From: Bacteroidota bacterium
Lineage (GTDB): Bacteria > Bacteroidota > Bacteroidia > AKYH767-A > OLB10
Length of the DNA: 64,000 bases
Reading direction: 5' to 3'
Assembly (NCBI GenBank): GCA_016714005.1
Contig: JADJOA010000014.1
Location: forward strand, 124,001-188,000
The position numbers and the translations under genes are program-made. The notes below the pieces were generated by a model. It had not been told where the DNA came from. It ran no database searches and worked only from the letters and a program-made list of their open reading frames with translations. Shown here piece after piece: positions 39,553 through 50,118 of the stretch (its first letter is position 1; each line of letters begins with the position of its first letter).

Positions 39553-41478
39553 TTGCGTAAGGCTTTTCCACCCTTTGTTTTTTTATGTACAAGCGTTTGG
39601 CTTATTGCAGTTGCACTATTTGGCTTTTTCAGGCTTTTGTTTTTTTTCCTTTACAATGATGCTTCTGTAAGCGTAAATCCTTTTTTTAAAAGAATTCTTT
39701 TTTACATCTGTAAGCTATGATTACATGGTGGCATCGTATATTATTTTAATTCCGGTGGTGCTTTACTCCATTCAGTTTCTTTTGAACAGAAATTTTAAAT
39801 GGGTACACATGGTTGCAATTATTATAATGCAGCTACTGCTTATTTTTTCCGTTTTAATTTTATGTGTTGACATACCTTTCTATAGCTTTTTTAAATCGCG
39901 TTTAACCACTTCGGTGCTTATGTGGGTTGGCGATATGGAACAATCGCTTAAATTTATGGTAAGCGAAAAAAAAATTCTATCCGTTTATTTCCCTTTTTAT
40001 TTTAATGGTTGCTTTATTGGTAATTGTTGTAAAAAATCCGGCAGAAGAATTATGAAGGGGAATTATTCAACAGATTTTCCGTTGCCAATAAGAGTTCTTA
40101 TTGTGTTTGTAATGCTTGTGTTTACATTTTGGGGAATGCGGGATTTAACAAAGAACGCGCTCCGGGTATTAGAGAGGCATTTTTTACAGAACATGCTTTT
40201 ATAAGCCAGCTAACATTAAACCCTGTGTTTACTTTTTTCGACAGTTTTGAACTCTTTAAAATTAACTACACCGATAATGATACGGCTATAAAGAATGTAC
40301 AGCAATATTTAAATATAACACAACCGCTTTTGTATTCGCCCATTGCAAGAAAAGTTGAAGGAACAGCAACCGAAACAAAAAGAATGTGGTAGTTGTGCTT
40401 ATAGAAAGCCTGAGTGCGCAAACAATGAGTATTTATGAGGGGACAAAAAACAGTACTCCATTTCTTGATTCTATTGCGCAACGAAGTTTGTTTTATAAAA
40501 ATTTTTACTGTTCGGGCATACACACCTGCAATGGTGTTTACAGTACTTTGTTTGGGTTGCCTGCGCTAATGTCAACACACCCAATGAGCAATGTGCTCTC
40601 CAATAACTTAGTGTTTAACGGGCTACCCTATACGCTAAAAAAATCAGGTTATAACAATATTTTCTTTTGTACGCACGGGCCCAATTTTGATAACCTGGGT
40701 TACTTTCTTTCCAAAAACAATATTGACAGATTGTTTAATGAAAATGATTATCCCACTGATGCAAGGGAGAACGCCTGGGGTGTAAATGATGAATGGCTGC
40801 TTGATTATTCTCTCGGTAAAATGGATTCGCTTAGTAAATTGAACAAACCATTTTTTGCATCTGTACTTACCATTAGCACGCATCCACCGCAGGAAATGCC
40901 GCGCAAAACAAATTACAAACCCACCACTACCATACCTTTTGATCAGGCTTATGAGTTTACTGATTACGCTTTAAAAAAAGTTTATAGCCAGGCATCAACT
41001 TATCCGTGGTATAACAACACGCTTTTTTGTTTTTGTTGCTGATCATGGCATTAACCTGCCATCACCAACAGATGCACCACTTTCTTTTAACCATGTGCCA
41101 CTCCTCATTTTTAATCCTCAGGATACAAGCATTAAACCAGCCAAAGAAAGTTTTGGAATGCAAACGGATATTTTTCCTACAGTAATGTCAGCAATTGGGC
41201 AACCATACATAAACAATACTATTGGTGTTAATTTACTTACTGAAAAAAGGCCGTACGCATTTTTCTCTCAGGATAACAGGTTATGTGTAATTAATGATGA
41301 GTATTATTTGGTTATTTACAAATCGGGCAACGAGAGTTTGTTTAAGTACAAAAAAAACCTGACAGAAAATGTCGCATCACAACATACTGCATTGGTTAAT
41401 GATATGAAAAAATATGCGTATAGTTTTTTGCAAACTACTCAGTGGATGATCGAGAATAAAAAAACGGAAGTGAAGTAG
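39553..41478 (+). CDS. LTA-synthase-like sulfatase family membrane protein, heavily frameshifted
   Basis: About 640 codons. The N-terminal part carries several membrane helices (from TTG 39553: FPPFVFLCTSVWLIAVALFGFF; then MVASYIILIPVVLYSI). An extracytoplasmic alkaline-phosphatase-fold domain follows: VVVLIESLSAQTMSIYEG (metal site), a Thr in IHTCNGVYSTLFGLPAL at the nucleophile place, STHPP, and VADHGINLP (metal site). The fold fits LtaS/MdoB-type phosphoglycerol transferases, which modify surface glycans or lipids. At least six frame changes occur (near 39715, 39970, 40050, 40145, 40385 and 41030). Open pieces include 39725-40204, 40129-40392, 40386-41042 and 41095-41478. It is the most broken gene in the window, so true decay cannot be excluded. 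Confidence 0.75.
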
Positions 41479-41520
41479 GTTTCTTTTTTCTATTATTGAG
41501 CAATGTCCTTTTTTTAATGT

Positions 41521-43973
41521 ATGTTTAAAAAAATCAATTCAGCTGCTTATATATTTTTTCTTTTGCAATTACCGTTCCTTAAAGCACAAGCTGTTGAAAT
41601 TTACGGACGAGTAACAGCCAAAGACGGCAATGCACTTGCTTATGCCAATGTGTTTTTAAAAGGAACCAACAAAGGAACTACTGCCAATTTAGATGGTTAC
41701 TACAAGCTTGATGCAGCGCCCGGCAATTATGTTGTGGCAGCAAAATATTTAGGGTATTCGCAAAAAGAAAAACCTGTTACCATTTCTGCAACTGCAACAG
41801 AAATAAATTTTGAATTGCAGCCCGAAAATTTTCAGATAAAAGAAGTAACGATTGTTGCAGGCGAAGACCCGGCTTACGCCATCGTTAAACAGGCAATTAA
41901 AAAAAGAAAGTTTTATTTAGGACAGGTTGAAGCTTTTACATGTAACGTTTACATAAAAGGCTTGCAAAAAATGAAAGCATATCCTAAAAAACTAATGGGT
42001 GTTAAAGTTGATTTTGGAGGGCAGTTGGACAGTACATCCGGCATTTTTTATTTGAGCGAGTCGGTTTCAAAACTCAGTTACGAAAAACCTAACCGCATTT
42101 CTGAAGAAATGATTTCATCGCGCATTAGCGGAAACAACAAAGCCTTTAGCTTTAACCAGGCAAGCGAAATGATGTTTAATTTTTACGAAAACATTGTGGA
42201 TGCACAAGCAATATCTGCTCGCGGCTTTATTTCGCCCATTGCATCATCCGCTTTGCTTTATTACCGTTATGAATTGCTGGGTACCACCGTTGAAAATGAT
42301 TTGTTGGTGCACAAAATAAAAGTTACGCCAGGCGCAAACACGATCCTGCAGTTAAAGGATTAGTTTATGTACAAGATAGCACGTGGCGTTTGCAAAGTGT
42401 AGATGTTATGCTTACAAAAGATGCAGGGATGGAATTTGTTGACACATTACGCATACGCCAAATGCACATACCCGTTAGTAATGATGTATGGCTGCCTGCA
42501 TCCAATAAATTTGATTTTGATTTCAGCTTCCTTGGTTTTAAAGGCGGTGGCACTTACGTAAGCGTACAATCTGACTATAACATTACACCGGCATTTTCTA
42601 AAAAACAATTTAGTGGCGAAATTTTAAAAGTAAATGACGATGCCAACAAGCGCGATACTACTTACTGGGAAACCATACGCCCTATTCCGCTTACGCTTGA
42701 CGAAACCAACGATTATGTAAAAAAGGATAGCATATCCGTGTTGAGAGAATCAAAAGCTTTTAAAGATTCGCTTGACAGCATCAGCAATAAATTTTCGGCA
42801 AGCGGGCTGTTGCTTAGCGGTTACAGTTATCGTAACCGCTATCGTAAAATGACTTACAGCGTTTCATCTTTATTAAGTTCTGTTCAATACAATACGGTGG
42901 AGGGATTGGTGCTAAACTTAAACAGCTCCATCACCAAAACTTTTGAGAAAAGAAGAAAGCTATCTATAAATCCCCGTTTACGATACGGGTTTTCAAACAC
43001 ACATTTTAATCCGGCAGTAATGATTAAGTACGACTACAATCCAAAAAAATTTGGAGAAGTGATATTAAAAGGAGGTAGTGTTGTTTCGCAGTTTAATACA
43101 GATAATCCCGTATCGGAATTATTCAACACATGGTACACTTTAATTGATAAGAAAAATTATCTCAAAATTTTTGAAAAACGTTTTGCTTCTGTTTACCACA
43201 GGCACGAATTAATTAACGGCATTTATACCCATGCGCAGGCAGAAACTGCCCAGCGCCTTCCGCTCAACAACACAACCAATTATTCTTTCAATAAAAATAA
43301 AAACCGCGATTTTACGCCTAACTTTCCGGCACCTGCATCGTTTGCAAACATCCGCATTCACAACTTGCTTACTGCTACTGTTGGTGCAGAGTTTCATATT
43401 AAGCAGAAATACATTACCCGCCCCGATGTTAAGTACATTACCGAAACAAAATTTCCAAAACTCTACATCAATTATACCAAAGCATTTGAAGTAAACGAAG
43501 ATTATACCAGCTATGATAAATACAAAGCAGGCATTAAACAGGACATTGAACTGGGTATGTTGGGCTACGTTACTTATGAAGCAAGTTACGAGAGTTTTAT
43601 TTCAAAGAAGAGTATTTCCGCTCCCGATCTTTTGCAGGCGACAGGTAATCAGTATTATTTCTCTACATTTAAATTAACGCAGTTTAATTTGCTTGATTAC
43701 TACACTTACTCCTCCACAGAAAATGTTTTACAGGCTCATGCTGAGTACCACATGAGTGGGTTTTTGTTTAATAAGATTCCGCTCTTACGCAAACTTAAAT
43801 TGGATGAAATAGCAGGCATACATTATTTAAAAATGCCACATCTGCCTGACTATACCGAAATAAATTTTGGTGTAGAAAAATTAGGTTTTATCCGTTTTGA
43901 TTTTGTAATGGGTTTTGCCAAAAATAAAACTACCACGGGGGTAAGGGTTGGGTTTAAGTTGGGGGGTGAATAA
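41521..43973 (+). CDS. DUF5686 outer-membrane protein with carboxypeptidase-like N-domain (frameshifted)
   Basis: About 817 residues. A signal peptide is followed by a CarboxypepD_reg-like beta domain (VEIYGRVTAKDGNALAYANVFLKG, DGYYKLDAAPGNYVVAAKYLGY). The DUF5686 region follows, with the linker AYAIVKQAIKKRKFY, then a C-terminal part rich in alternating hydrophobic strands that should form an outer-membrane barrel and ends VGFKLGGE. This is the usual architecture of the family, common in Bacteroidota and of unknown function. One frame change near 42345 separates 41521-42363 from 42390-43973. The start ATG is 42 bases after the sulfatase stop. Confidence 0.83.
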
Positions 43974-44035
43974 AAGTGGGTTTGTCAGCCCACTGCAACA
44001 CCATGTAACATTTCTTCATTATTTTAAAAAACCTC

Positions 44036-44043
44036 TATATTCG
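44036..44043 (+). promoter_or_regulatory. -7-like promoter box for the bactofilin gene
   Basis: TATATTCG matches TAnnTTTG at seven of eight positions, 41 bases before ATG 44085. Confidence 0.35.
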
Positions 44044-44084
44044 CCTCGTATTTTTATAAGGTCATTCTTAAAAAACCACATGCC

Positions 44085-44521
44085 ATGTTTGAAAATTTAA
44101 AAAGCAAAAACAACGCTGAAAAGCCAGCCGAAACAACAGGCGGTTCTGTAAACATTATTGGTGCAGGCACTTCTATTGAAGGGGAGGTAAAATCAACCGG
44201 AGATATTCGCATAGACGGGCATATACTCGGATCTGTTATAACTAAAGCCAAGGTTGTAGTAGGCTCAACGGGCGTGGTTGAAGGAGATATTATAGGGCAA
44301 AATGCAGACATATCAGGCACGGTTAAAGGCAAAACTACCGTTAGCGAAATGTTGTTTTAAAAGCCACTGCCCGCATGAATGGCGATATACAAACCGGCAA
44401 ATTGGTGGTAGAAGTTGGTGCCAGTTTTACTGGCTCATGCAATATGGGACCTATGGTAAAAGATATTAAAAACGTTGACAAGCCTCAATCGCTTGAACAA
44501 CTCAAAGAAAAAACCGCTTAA
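44085..44521 (+). CDS. Bactofilin, polymer-forming cytoskeletal protein (frameshifted in this sequence)
   Basis: About 146 residues. The bactofilin beta-helix is seen as short repeats: VNIIGAGTSIEGEVKSTGDI, IDGHILGSVITKAKVVVG, GVVEGDIIGQNADISGTVKG, and after the break LKATARMNGDIQTGKLVVEVG. Disordered N- and C-terminal tails flank it. Bactofilins self-assemble into filaments that organise cell-wall or surface processes. One missing base near 44353 closes the first frame at 44360; read through, it stops at 44521. It overlaps the AtpZ gene, the standard Bacteroidota order bactofilin-atpZ. Confidence 0.88.
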
Positions 44522-44708
44522 CCAATATGCACAATATGCCGGCATGGGTTTTACCATGGCGGCTGTTATGTTGCTGATGATTTGGGGCGGATATAAGTTA
44601 GACGAGCACTTTGATAAAAAACCGGTTTTTACCATTACACTTACCCTGCTTTCTATACCGGTTGCATTGTATCTTTCTTTAAAAGACCTTTTAAAAAAGA
44701 AAAAATAA
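44493..44708 (+). CDS. AtpZ/AtpI family protein
   Basis: About 71 residues with two helices (GMGFTMAAVMLLMIWGGYKL and ITLTLLSIPVALYLSL), a GGYKLDEHF motif between them and a Lys-rich tail. AtpZ/AtpI proteins assist F0 c-ring assembly or Mg/Ca uptake beside ATP synthase operons. The start is uncertain: TTG 44493 and TTG 44475 are both in frame and both overlap the end of bactofilin. No ATG precedes the conserved part. Confidence 0.8.
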   Translation: MNNSKKKPLNQYAQYAGMGFTMAAVMLLMIWGGYKLDEHFDKKPVFTITLTLLSIPVALYLSLKDLLKKKK

Positions 44709-44715
44709 ACTGCAC

Positions 44716-45104
44716 TTTGAAGAGCTACTTTTTAAAACTTGCTGCTATTGCCATTGTTGCCTCCGTATTTTATTTTTTTGTTTTAAGCAATGTGGGCGGT
44801 GGCGAATTTTTTTATAAAAACTTTTGGATAGCTACGCTGATCTTTTTGTGATCTCTTTAGTGTTTCACAATGGATTGCTAAAAAGCAATGCAAAGGGCGG
44901 CAAAGAAATGGTGCGTTATTTTATGGGCGCTACAGGTTTAAAAATACTTGCCATACTGGTAGTGGTAATTGGTTTTTTGTGGCTGATAAGCAAAATGCAA
45001 CGGCATCTACCATTGCCATTATTTTTAACTACCTGGTTTTTTCTGTTTACGAAGTGGTGGAAGCGCAAAAGGTTATTTATAAAAAGGTGGGGAAGAAGGG
45101 GTAG
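44716..45104 (+). CDS. AtpI-like (DUF6168-like) membrane protein of the ATP synthase neighbourhood (frameshifted)
   Basis: About 130 residues from TTG 44716, 7 bases after atpZ. Four hydrophobic segments are present: AAIAIVASVFYFFVLSN, NFWIATLIFFVISLVF, TGLKILAILVVVIGFLWLI and TIAIIFNYLVFSVYEVV. The C-terminus is Lys-rich (YKKVGKKG). Position and layout match the small protein that separates atpZ from atpB in many Bacteroidota. Two missing bases, near 44850 (T run) and 44997 (A run), break the frame; read through it stops at 45104. The expected atpB does not follow. The family name is given from memory and is tentative. Confidence 0.6.
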
Positions 45105-45556
45105 CTGCTCAACCAGTCCCGAAATTTCGGGAGGTTATGTGGAGAGATGTCCACAAGTTTGGATCAAAAATATGGAAGAAATGTAGGAAAATATAAAAGG
45201 GAATTATCACTATTTCTTAGTTTTGAAAAGTTACAGAATAAAAAAAAATTGATCAGCAGCGAAAATTTATAAAAAGCTAAACTACGTAAGAGAAACAAAA
45301 CCATTAATCGAAGTTGTTCTGACGCCTCCAATATAATATATTAATTATGAATACAATGGATTTTTATATCATGAAGCCAAACAAAGTAATATTTAGGAAC
45401 AAGATAGGGTAATGAAAGGATGTATGGAATTTTGTTTTAAGACATTTCTGTTTTCAAGCAATACTCTTAAAAATGAAACCTTGTTTCTGAAGCCCAGAAT
45501 ATAGTTGAAGAAACAGACTGGAAGTATTCCAGTTCTAAAAATTAATTTTATATAAA
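45105..45556. other. Non-coding, AT-rich junction (452 bases) with palindrome and possible transposase remnant
   Basis: No gene-length frame. It contains the 16-bp palindrome at 45117-45132 and, ending at 45545, a 21-codon open tail reading LVSEAQ...TDWKYSSSKN-stop. That tail resembles the C-terminal signature of REP-associated/IS200-type transposases. Base composition is clearly more AT-rich than the genes on either side. It occupies the place where atpB would start. Confidence 0.4.
45117..45132. repeat. Perfect 16-bp palindrome, REP-like
   Basis: TCCCGAAATTTCGGGA is fully self-complementary and lies 12 bases after the AtpI-like stop. No second copy was noticed in the window. Such palindromes commonly occur as dispersed intergenic repeats in Bacteroidota, but copy number cannot be seen here. 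Confidence 0.6.
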
Positions 45557-46744
45557 ATGAAAATTAAAAATGGATCATTTACTTTATCGTTTCTTTTCTT
45601 CTGCGGTTTTTTATACGCGCAATCATTTAATTCTTCTTCGGTTTTTCATAAATCCAAAAACGCTGTTTTTGAAATTATAACCTTTGATAAGGGACATAAT
45701 GAATTAAGTTATGGTACTGGTTTTTTTATAGATTCCAACGGTGTTGGTGTCACAAACTATCATGTATTAAAAGAAGCATTTCACGCCTCTATAAGAACGT
45801 TTGATAAAGAAATCTACCCTATTAAAGATATTTTGTTTGCTGATGAGGACCTTGATGTTGTAAAGTTTACTATAGAGCAAAAAACCAATGATTTTCCTGT
45901 TGGCAGAAAATTCAAATACTTAAATTTATCATCCAAACCCATAGCAATAGGTGAGGATGTTTTCGTTATAGGTAACCCCGAAGGTCTTGATTATTCAATT
46001 TCTGCCGGAATTGTTTCAGCAATAAGAAAAAAGTTCGTTAATCAAAAAACAATTAGATTAATTCAGACTACTGCACCAATCTCACATGGCAATAGCGGAA
46101 GCCCTTTAATCAATAAACAAGGGTATGCGTTAGGAGTTATATCTTTTACGTTTGCTGAAGGGCAAAATTTAAATTTTGCAATTGTAATAAATGATATAAA
46201 AAGTAAAATTTCACCAGTTTCATTGACATTGCCCCTCGATAAAAATGCGCAAAAACTAAAGTATGATGAATACGAATTAGAATTAATCGCCAATGATGGA
46301 GCATTTATTCCGAAAGATTCAATCTCAATTTTCATGGGGCAAGACAAAGAAACGATAAAATCATTTTATGAAAATTTAAATGCTAAATCCAATTTTAATT
46401 ATAATTGGCACGTTGTGCGAAATACAGAACTTGTTTACAGTATAGCCAGTGAAATAATGGGAGTATACAATTACTATTTTTCTGAGAGAGAAAATATATG
46501 TGATGGCGAAAGCTACAATATATTTAAAGGAAAGGAAACAGAAGATTTTATTCAAAGGTTATTTGATAATGGATACAAAAGAGCAAAAGGCGAGCTTAGA
46601 AATCTAAGTGGGCAATTCTATAGCCATTATTTCGTCATTGACATTTCTCCAGACCCACAAGAAACTGATAAAAATTTTGTTACCCTGTATTGGAATCCCA
46701 ATTATCATCCAAATTACAAAAAAAGAGATTATAAATTGAAATAA
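45557..46744 (+). CDS. Exported trypsin-like (S1C/HtrA-type) serine protease
   Basis: 395 residues. A signal peptide (FTLSFLFFCGFLYAQ) is followed by a chymotrypsin-fold domain with the full triad: His69 (VTNYHV), Asp100 (DEDLDVVKF) and Ser180 (ISHGNSGSP). IGNPEGLDYSISAGIVSAIR and LNFAIVI are HtrA-like. There is no PDZ domain. The last ~180 residues form a charged domain I do not recognise. The frame is intact, unlike most neighbours, and codon use is more AT-rich. With the junction just upstream this suggests later acquisition. A hairpin terminator follows. Confidence 0.87.
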   Translation: MKIKNGSFTLSFLFFCGFLYAQSFNSSSVFHKSKNAVFEIITFDKGHNELSYGTGFFIDSNGVGVTNYHVLKEAFHASIRTFDKEIYPIKDILFADEDLDVVKFTIEQKTNDFPVGRKFKYLNLSSKPIAIGEDVFVIGNPEGLDYSISAGIVSAIRKKFVNQKTIRLIQTTAPISHGNSGSPLINKQGYALGVISFTFAEGQNLNFAIVINDIKSKISPVSLTLPLDKNAQKLKYDEYELELIANDGAFIPKDSISIFMGQDKETIKSFYENLNAKSNFNYNWHVVRNTELVYSIASEIMGVYNYYFSERENICDGESYNIFKGKETEDFIQRLFDNGYKRAKGELRNLSGQFYSHYFVIDISPDPQETDKNFVTLYWNPNYHPNYKKRDYKLK

Positions 46745-46785
46745 TTGTTTCTCTAAACCTTTCAAGAAAGCCCTCACACAACACC

Positions 46786-46809
46786 ACCCTGCTACCTTAG
46801 CGGGTTTTT
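46786..46809 (+). terminator. Terminator of the serine protease gene
   Basis: ACCCTGCTA pairs with TAGCGGGT through 8 pairs with one bulged T, a 3-base loop, then five T residues. Confidence 0.65.
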
Positions 46810-49800
46810 AAAAATCCAACCCCAAACTCAAATAAAAAATATTATCCTGCACGGTTTTGTCGTCAATGCCCCATGCCCAATCGGTACGTATAAAATAACC
46901 AAACAACCTGCTGCGCAAACCAAAACCATAACCGCTTACCACCGGTTGTATTTGTTTGGTAATGGTAACTGTTACCGGTCCGTTGTTAACCACCTGCGTG
47001 TTTAAACTGTTGCCGGCATCAAACGGAGAGCCACCGCTCCAGGCAGTGCCCACATCGCCAAATCCTACAATTTGGAAATTGCGGATAAAATCGCTGCGTA
47101 TAGGTCGGTTAATAATGTATTGAAAAACAGGGAAACGTATTTCGGAATTAATCAGCACAAAACTGTTTCCGTTGCGTATGTTCTGCACAAACCCACGCAT
47201 AGGCGATGCCAGAGTCTGGAAAGCATAATTCTGTTTCTGGTCAACACTAATTTCAGTATTAAAATTATCGGTAGGCACAATAGCATTGTCTTCTGAGCCC
47301 AGGTAATAAAGCAGCTTTTGCTGACCAAATGAAGTACTTAAAGAAAAACGGTTTGCCCAAATTATCTGCCTGTGTATTTTCAAGTAATGTCTGAAATCAG
47401 CACCTAGTATATATACATCTGTTTTAGGCTCATTAAACTTTTTAAATGTTTCGGCAAAAATTTTATAACGTGTTCCGTTATACAAATTCAAACCACGGCT
47501 TATGGTATTATCAAAAATATATTCAACCTTGGCGCTTGCCCAGTAGTTGTAAAAGTTAGGGGTGATGAGTGGTTGCAAATCTGTAGAGAAAAACAATGCG
47601 GTCGTTCCTGAAATCGAGCGTGCCTTTAATGGCAGTTAAATCATTTAACGGCAGTTTGTGTATTATTTTAATATCGTGTGTGTGTACACGCAACACATCA
47701 AACCCTGCTGAATACAACCTGCTCTGGCGGTAAAAAACAAACTGGCGGTCTATTTTTCTTTTCAGCATTTCGTAGCTCACCAAATATTCGTTGCTGTTAA
47801 AATCTCCGGCAAACCTAAAGCCACCCATAATTTTATGGTCGTTAAACAAATCGCTCATGCCTACTTTAAACAAACCGTTTACACCGGGGTCAAAGTAAAC
47901 AGCACCACCAGTGTAGGTCTGGTAAGTGGAGTTAAACAAACTATTGTCTAACTGGCTTATAAAATAATCGGTAGAAAAAGCCAAATCATAACTCACTCTG
48001 AAAGACATAATTGCCAATATCAATTTTGGTGGTGTCTTTGGTTTCAGCGTTTTCCTGTTTTATAATAATGTCTGACGAAGAAGTTGATTTATTTGCCGAA
48101 TCGGTTTGTGTTTTAATTGCCGGAGCATTTTTAAATGTTTCTTGTTTTAAAATGGTGCTGAAAGACAAATCAGCCTTGGGCAAAAACCTTAAAGAGATGT
48201 TGTATTTGCCTTTATTAAAAAACAATTCGGCATAATAATTTTTACGGTAGTTAACATCGTGTTGTAAAACACTGCGTGTGTAATTGGTTTGCGGAAGTGT
48301 AGTTGCAAAATAGCGGTAGTGCTCAGTGGTGTCAATAAAACTGATGGTGCTGTCAAGCTTAACTATGTAGCGGTTGTAAATGCCGTTGCCATCAGCAAGG
48401 TATGCATAATGCATGCTGTCAATTTGCGAAGCATATATTTCATTTGCGTTAGGGGTGTTGGTTAAGCGCTGTGTTACAATGTTTCTTTGTTCGGGGTCAA
48501 TTAAAAACAAATCCAAATTGTTTTGCATAGGGTTCTTGCGGTACTCAACACCAACGGTATTATTACTCCTGTTTGACGAAAAAATAATTTGCGAAGAACC
48601 ATTTACAAATTGCGGATACAAATCGTCATATAAATCAGCCGTTACATTTTTAGCCTGCCTGCTCCTTACGCCATACACATAAATATCCGACTGCCCTTTT
48701 TGCACGCCTGATAAAACAAGCTGCTGCCCGTTATCGGAATAAGCGTAACTCAATATTTTCTCAAAGTAAAGGAACTGCGTGGTTTCTGTTTTTTTATCTT
48801 CCGTAGTATATAAGCTAAACCAAACTTTTCCTTTTTTCTCATTCATGTACGACAACATTCTACCCGAAGGATGCCATGCCAACAACGGAACCGATAAATC
48901 ATTTTCCTGCTGTATGGATTTGTAACCACCTTTTGCAATGCGTGTTGACTTACCCGACTTCACATCAAAAATATGAATGCGGTACTTCCCTATATCATTT
49001 GAAACATAAGCAACCATGCTGCCATCGGGGCTTACTTTTACTTCGCGTAAAATTCTGTTGGGTTTAAGTTTAACGCTCAGTGGTTTTTCAGAAATTATTG
49101 TCCTGCCGTTATCCGAATTCAAATAAAGTTTCTGGTAATAGTTGAGCCAGTTAACAGAAAGTTCTTTTAAGCTAACGCCAAGCACGTACGAAAAGCCGCT
49201 TTCAATGCTGCGGTTAATGCGCGTCATGTAAATTAAATTGCTCAGGCTTTGTTTACCATAAGTATCTGCAATGTAGCGCCACATACTGTGCCCTGCAAAA
49301 ACAGCATCGTTATCCATTAGCCTGTTAAACTTACTAAAGCGCCCCGATAAAATTCCATCACGCATGAAGTTATCATCTGCCGTTGTCCAGCCCCTGCCAA
49401 TATAACTTGTTAATCCTTTAACATACCATTCAGGAAAATTCAGCAGGATAGATGCCTGCAAACGCTCTTTAATATTTCCGCCATACATCAACTGGTCAAA
49501 CAAAACCTGCGCAACTCCTGATCTTATTTGCTGGTGCAGCAAAGCATGGTCGCCATTAAAGTAAATAAGTATTTTGTTTCCTACTATACGAGTGATGCCG
49601 CCAATATTGTATGATTGTTCATCGGCAGACTCAAGGCCTATGTTGGTTTGCTTTAGATCACTTAACTTATTATAAATAATAAACTGAAAACGCGCATTGC
49701 TGCGGTAGTCAAAAATTTTCTCTACTTCCTCAATGTCTGCCTGAGCATATCTGCCAATATACTCTGCCACTTCTTTTCCGCCCACATAAAAATAAGTATC

Positions 49801-49962
49801 AAAATTTTTAAAACGATAGTATGTCCAGTAAAAATCATTATACTGCACGCGGTTTTTTCCAAAACTCATTTGCGCTCCCTGGTAAAACTGGGCCATAACA
49901 TCCGGTGCATTTGCAAGTGAAACAAAAACTACTAAAAGAAAAGAAAAGAATTTTCGCAACAT
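46808..49962 (-). CDS. TolB-propeller protein with C-terminal outer-membrane barrel (frameshifted)
   Basis: About 1,050 residues. A signal peptide ends near SLANAPDVMAQ. The N-terminal ~250 residues look like a peptidase-MA-type helical domain without a clear HExxH (LLNFPEWYVKGLTSYIGRGW). WD40/TolB-like blades follow (VKVSPDGSMVAYVSND, LLAWHPSGRMLSYMNE, SQIIFSSNRSNN). The last ~400 residues show surface-antigen/BamA-type barrel strands ending in YLSLGLDF with a terminal Phe. Two frame changes near 48000 and 47570 give pieces 47986-49962, 47556-48023 and 46808-47596. The architecture recurs in Bacteroidota; function is unproven but an outer-membrane location is likely. Confidence 0.75.
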
Positions 49963-50069
49963 ATAAATTGTAAAACGTCTGGCGTGTTATTTTAATTTGG
50001 TATAAAGTTATTAAAAGGAGTTGAATTACATGTTCAACCTATAACCATTACCAAATGCTTACAAAGCAA

Positions 50070-50100
50070 AAGCGGCCGAACTAATAAAATTCAGCCGCTT
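50070..50100. terminator. Terminator after the LamG-like membrane-anchored protein
   Basis: AAGCGGCCGAA (50070-50080) pairs with TTCAGCCGCTT (50090-50100) through 11 positions including one wobble on the minus strand. It lies 19 bases past the stop at 50119. Confidence 0.7.
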
Positions 50101-50118
50101 AATATTTCTTTTAAAAAA

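Noticed and set aside
43975..43994. AGTGGG/CCCACT hairpin after the DUF5686 gene
   Set aside because: Six pairs with no T-run; possible but too weak to list as a terminator.
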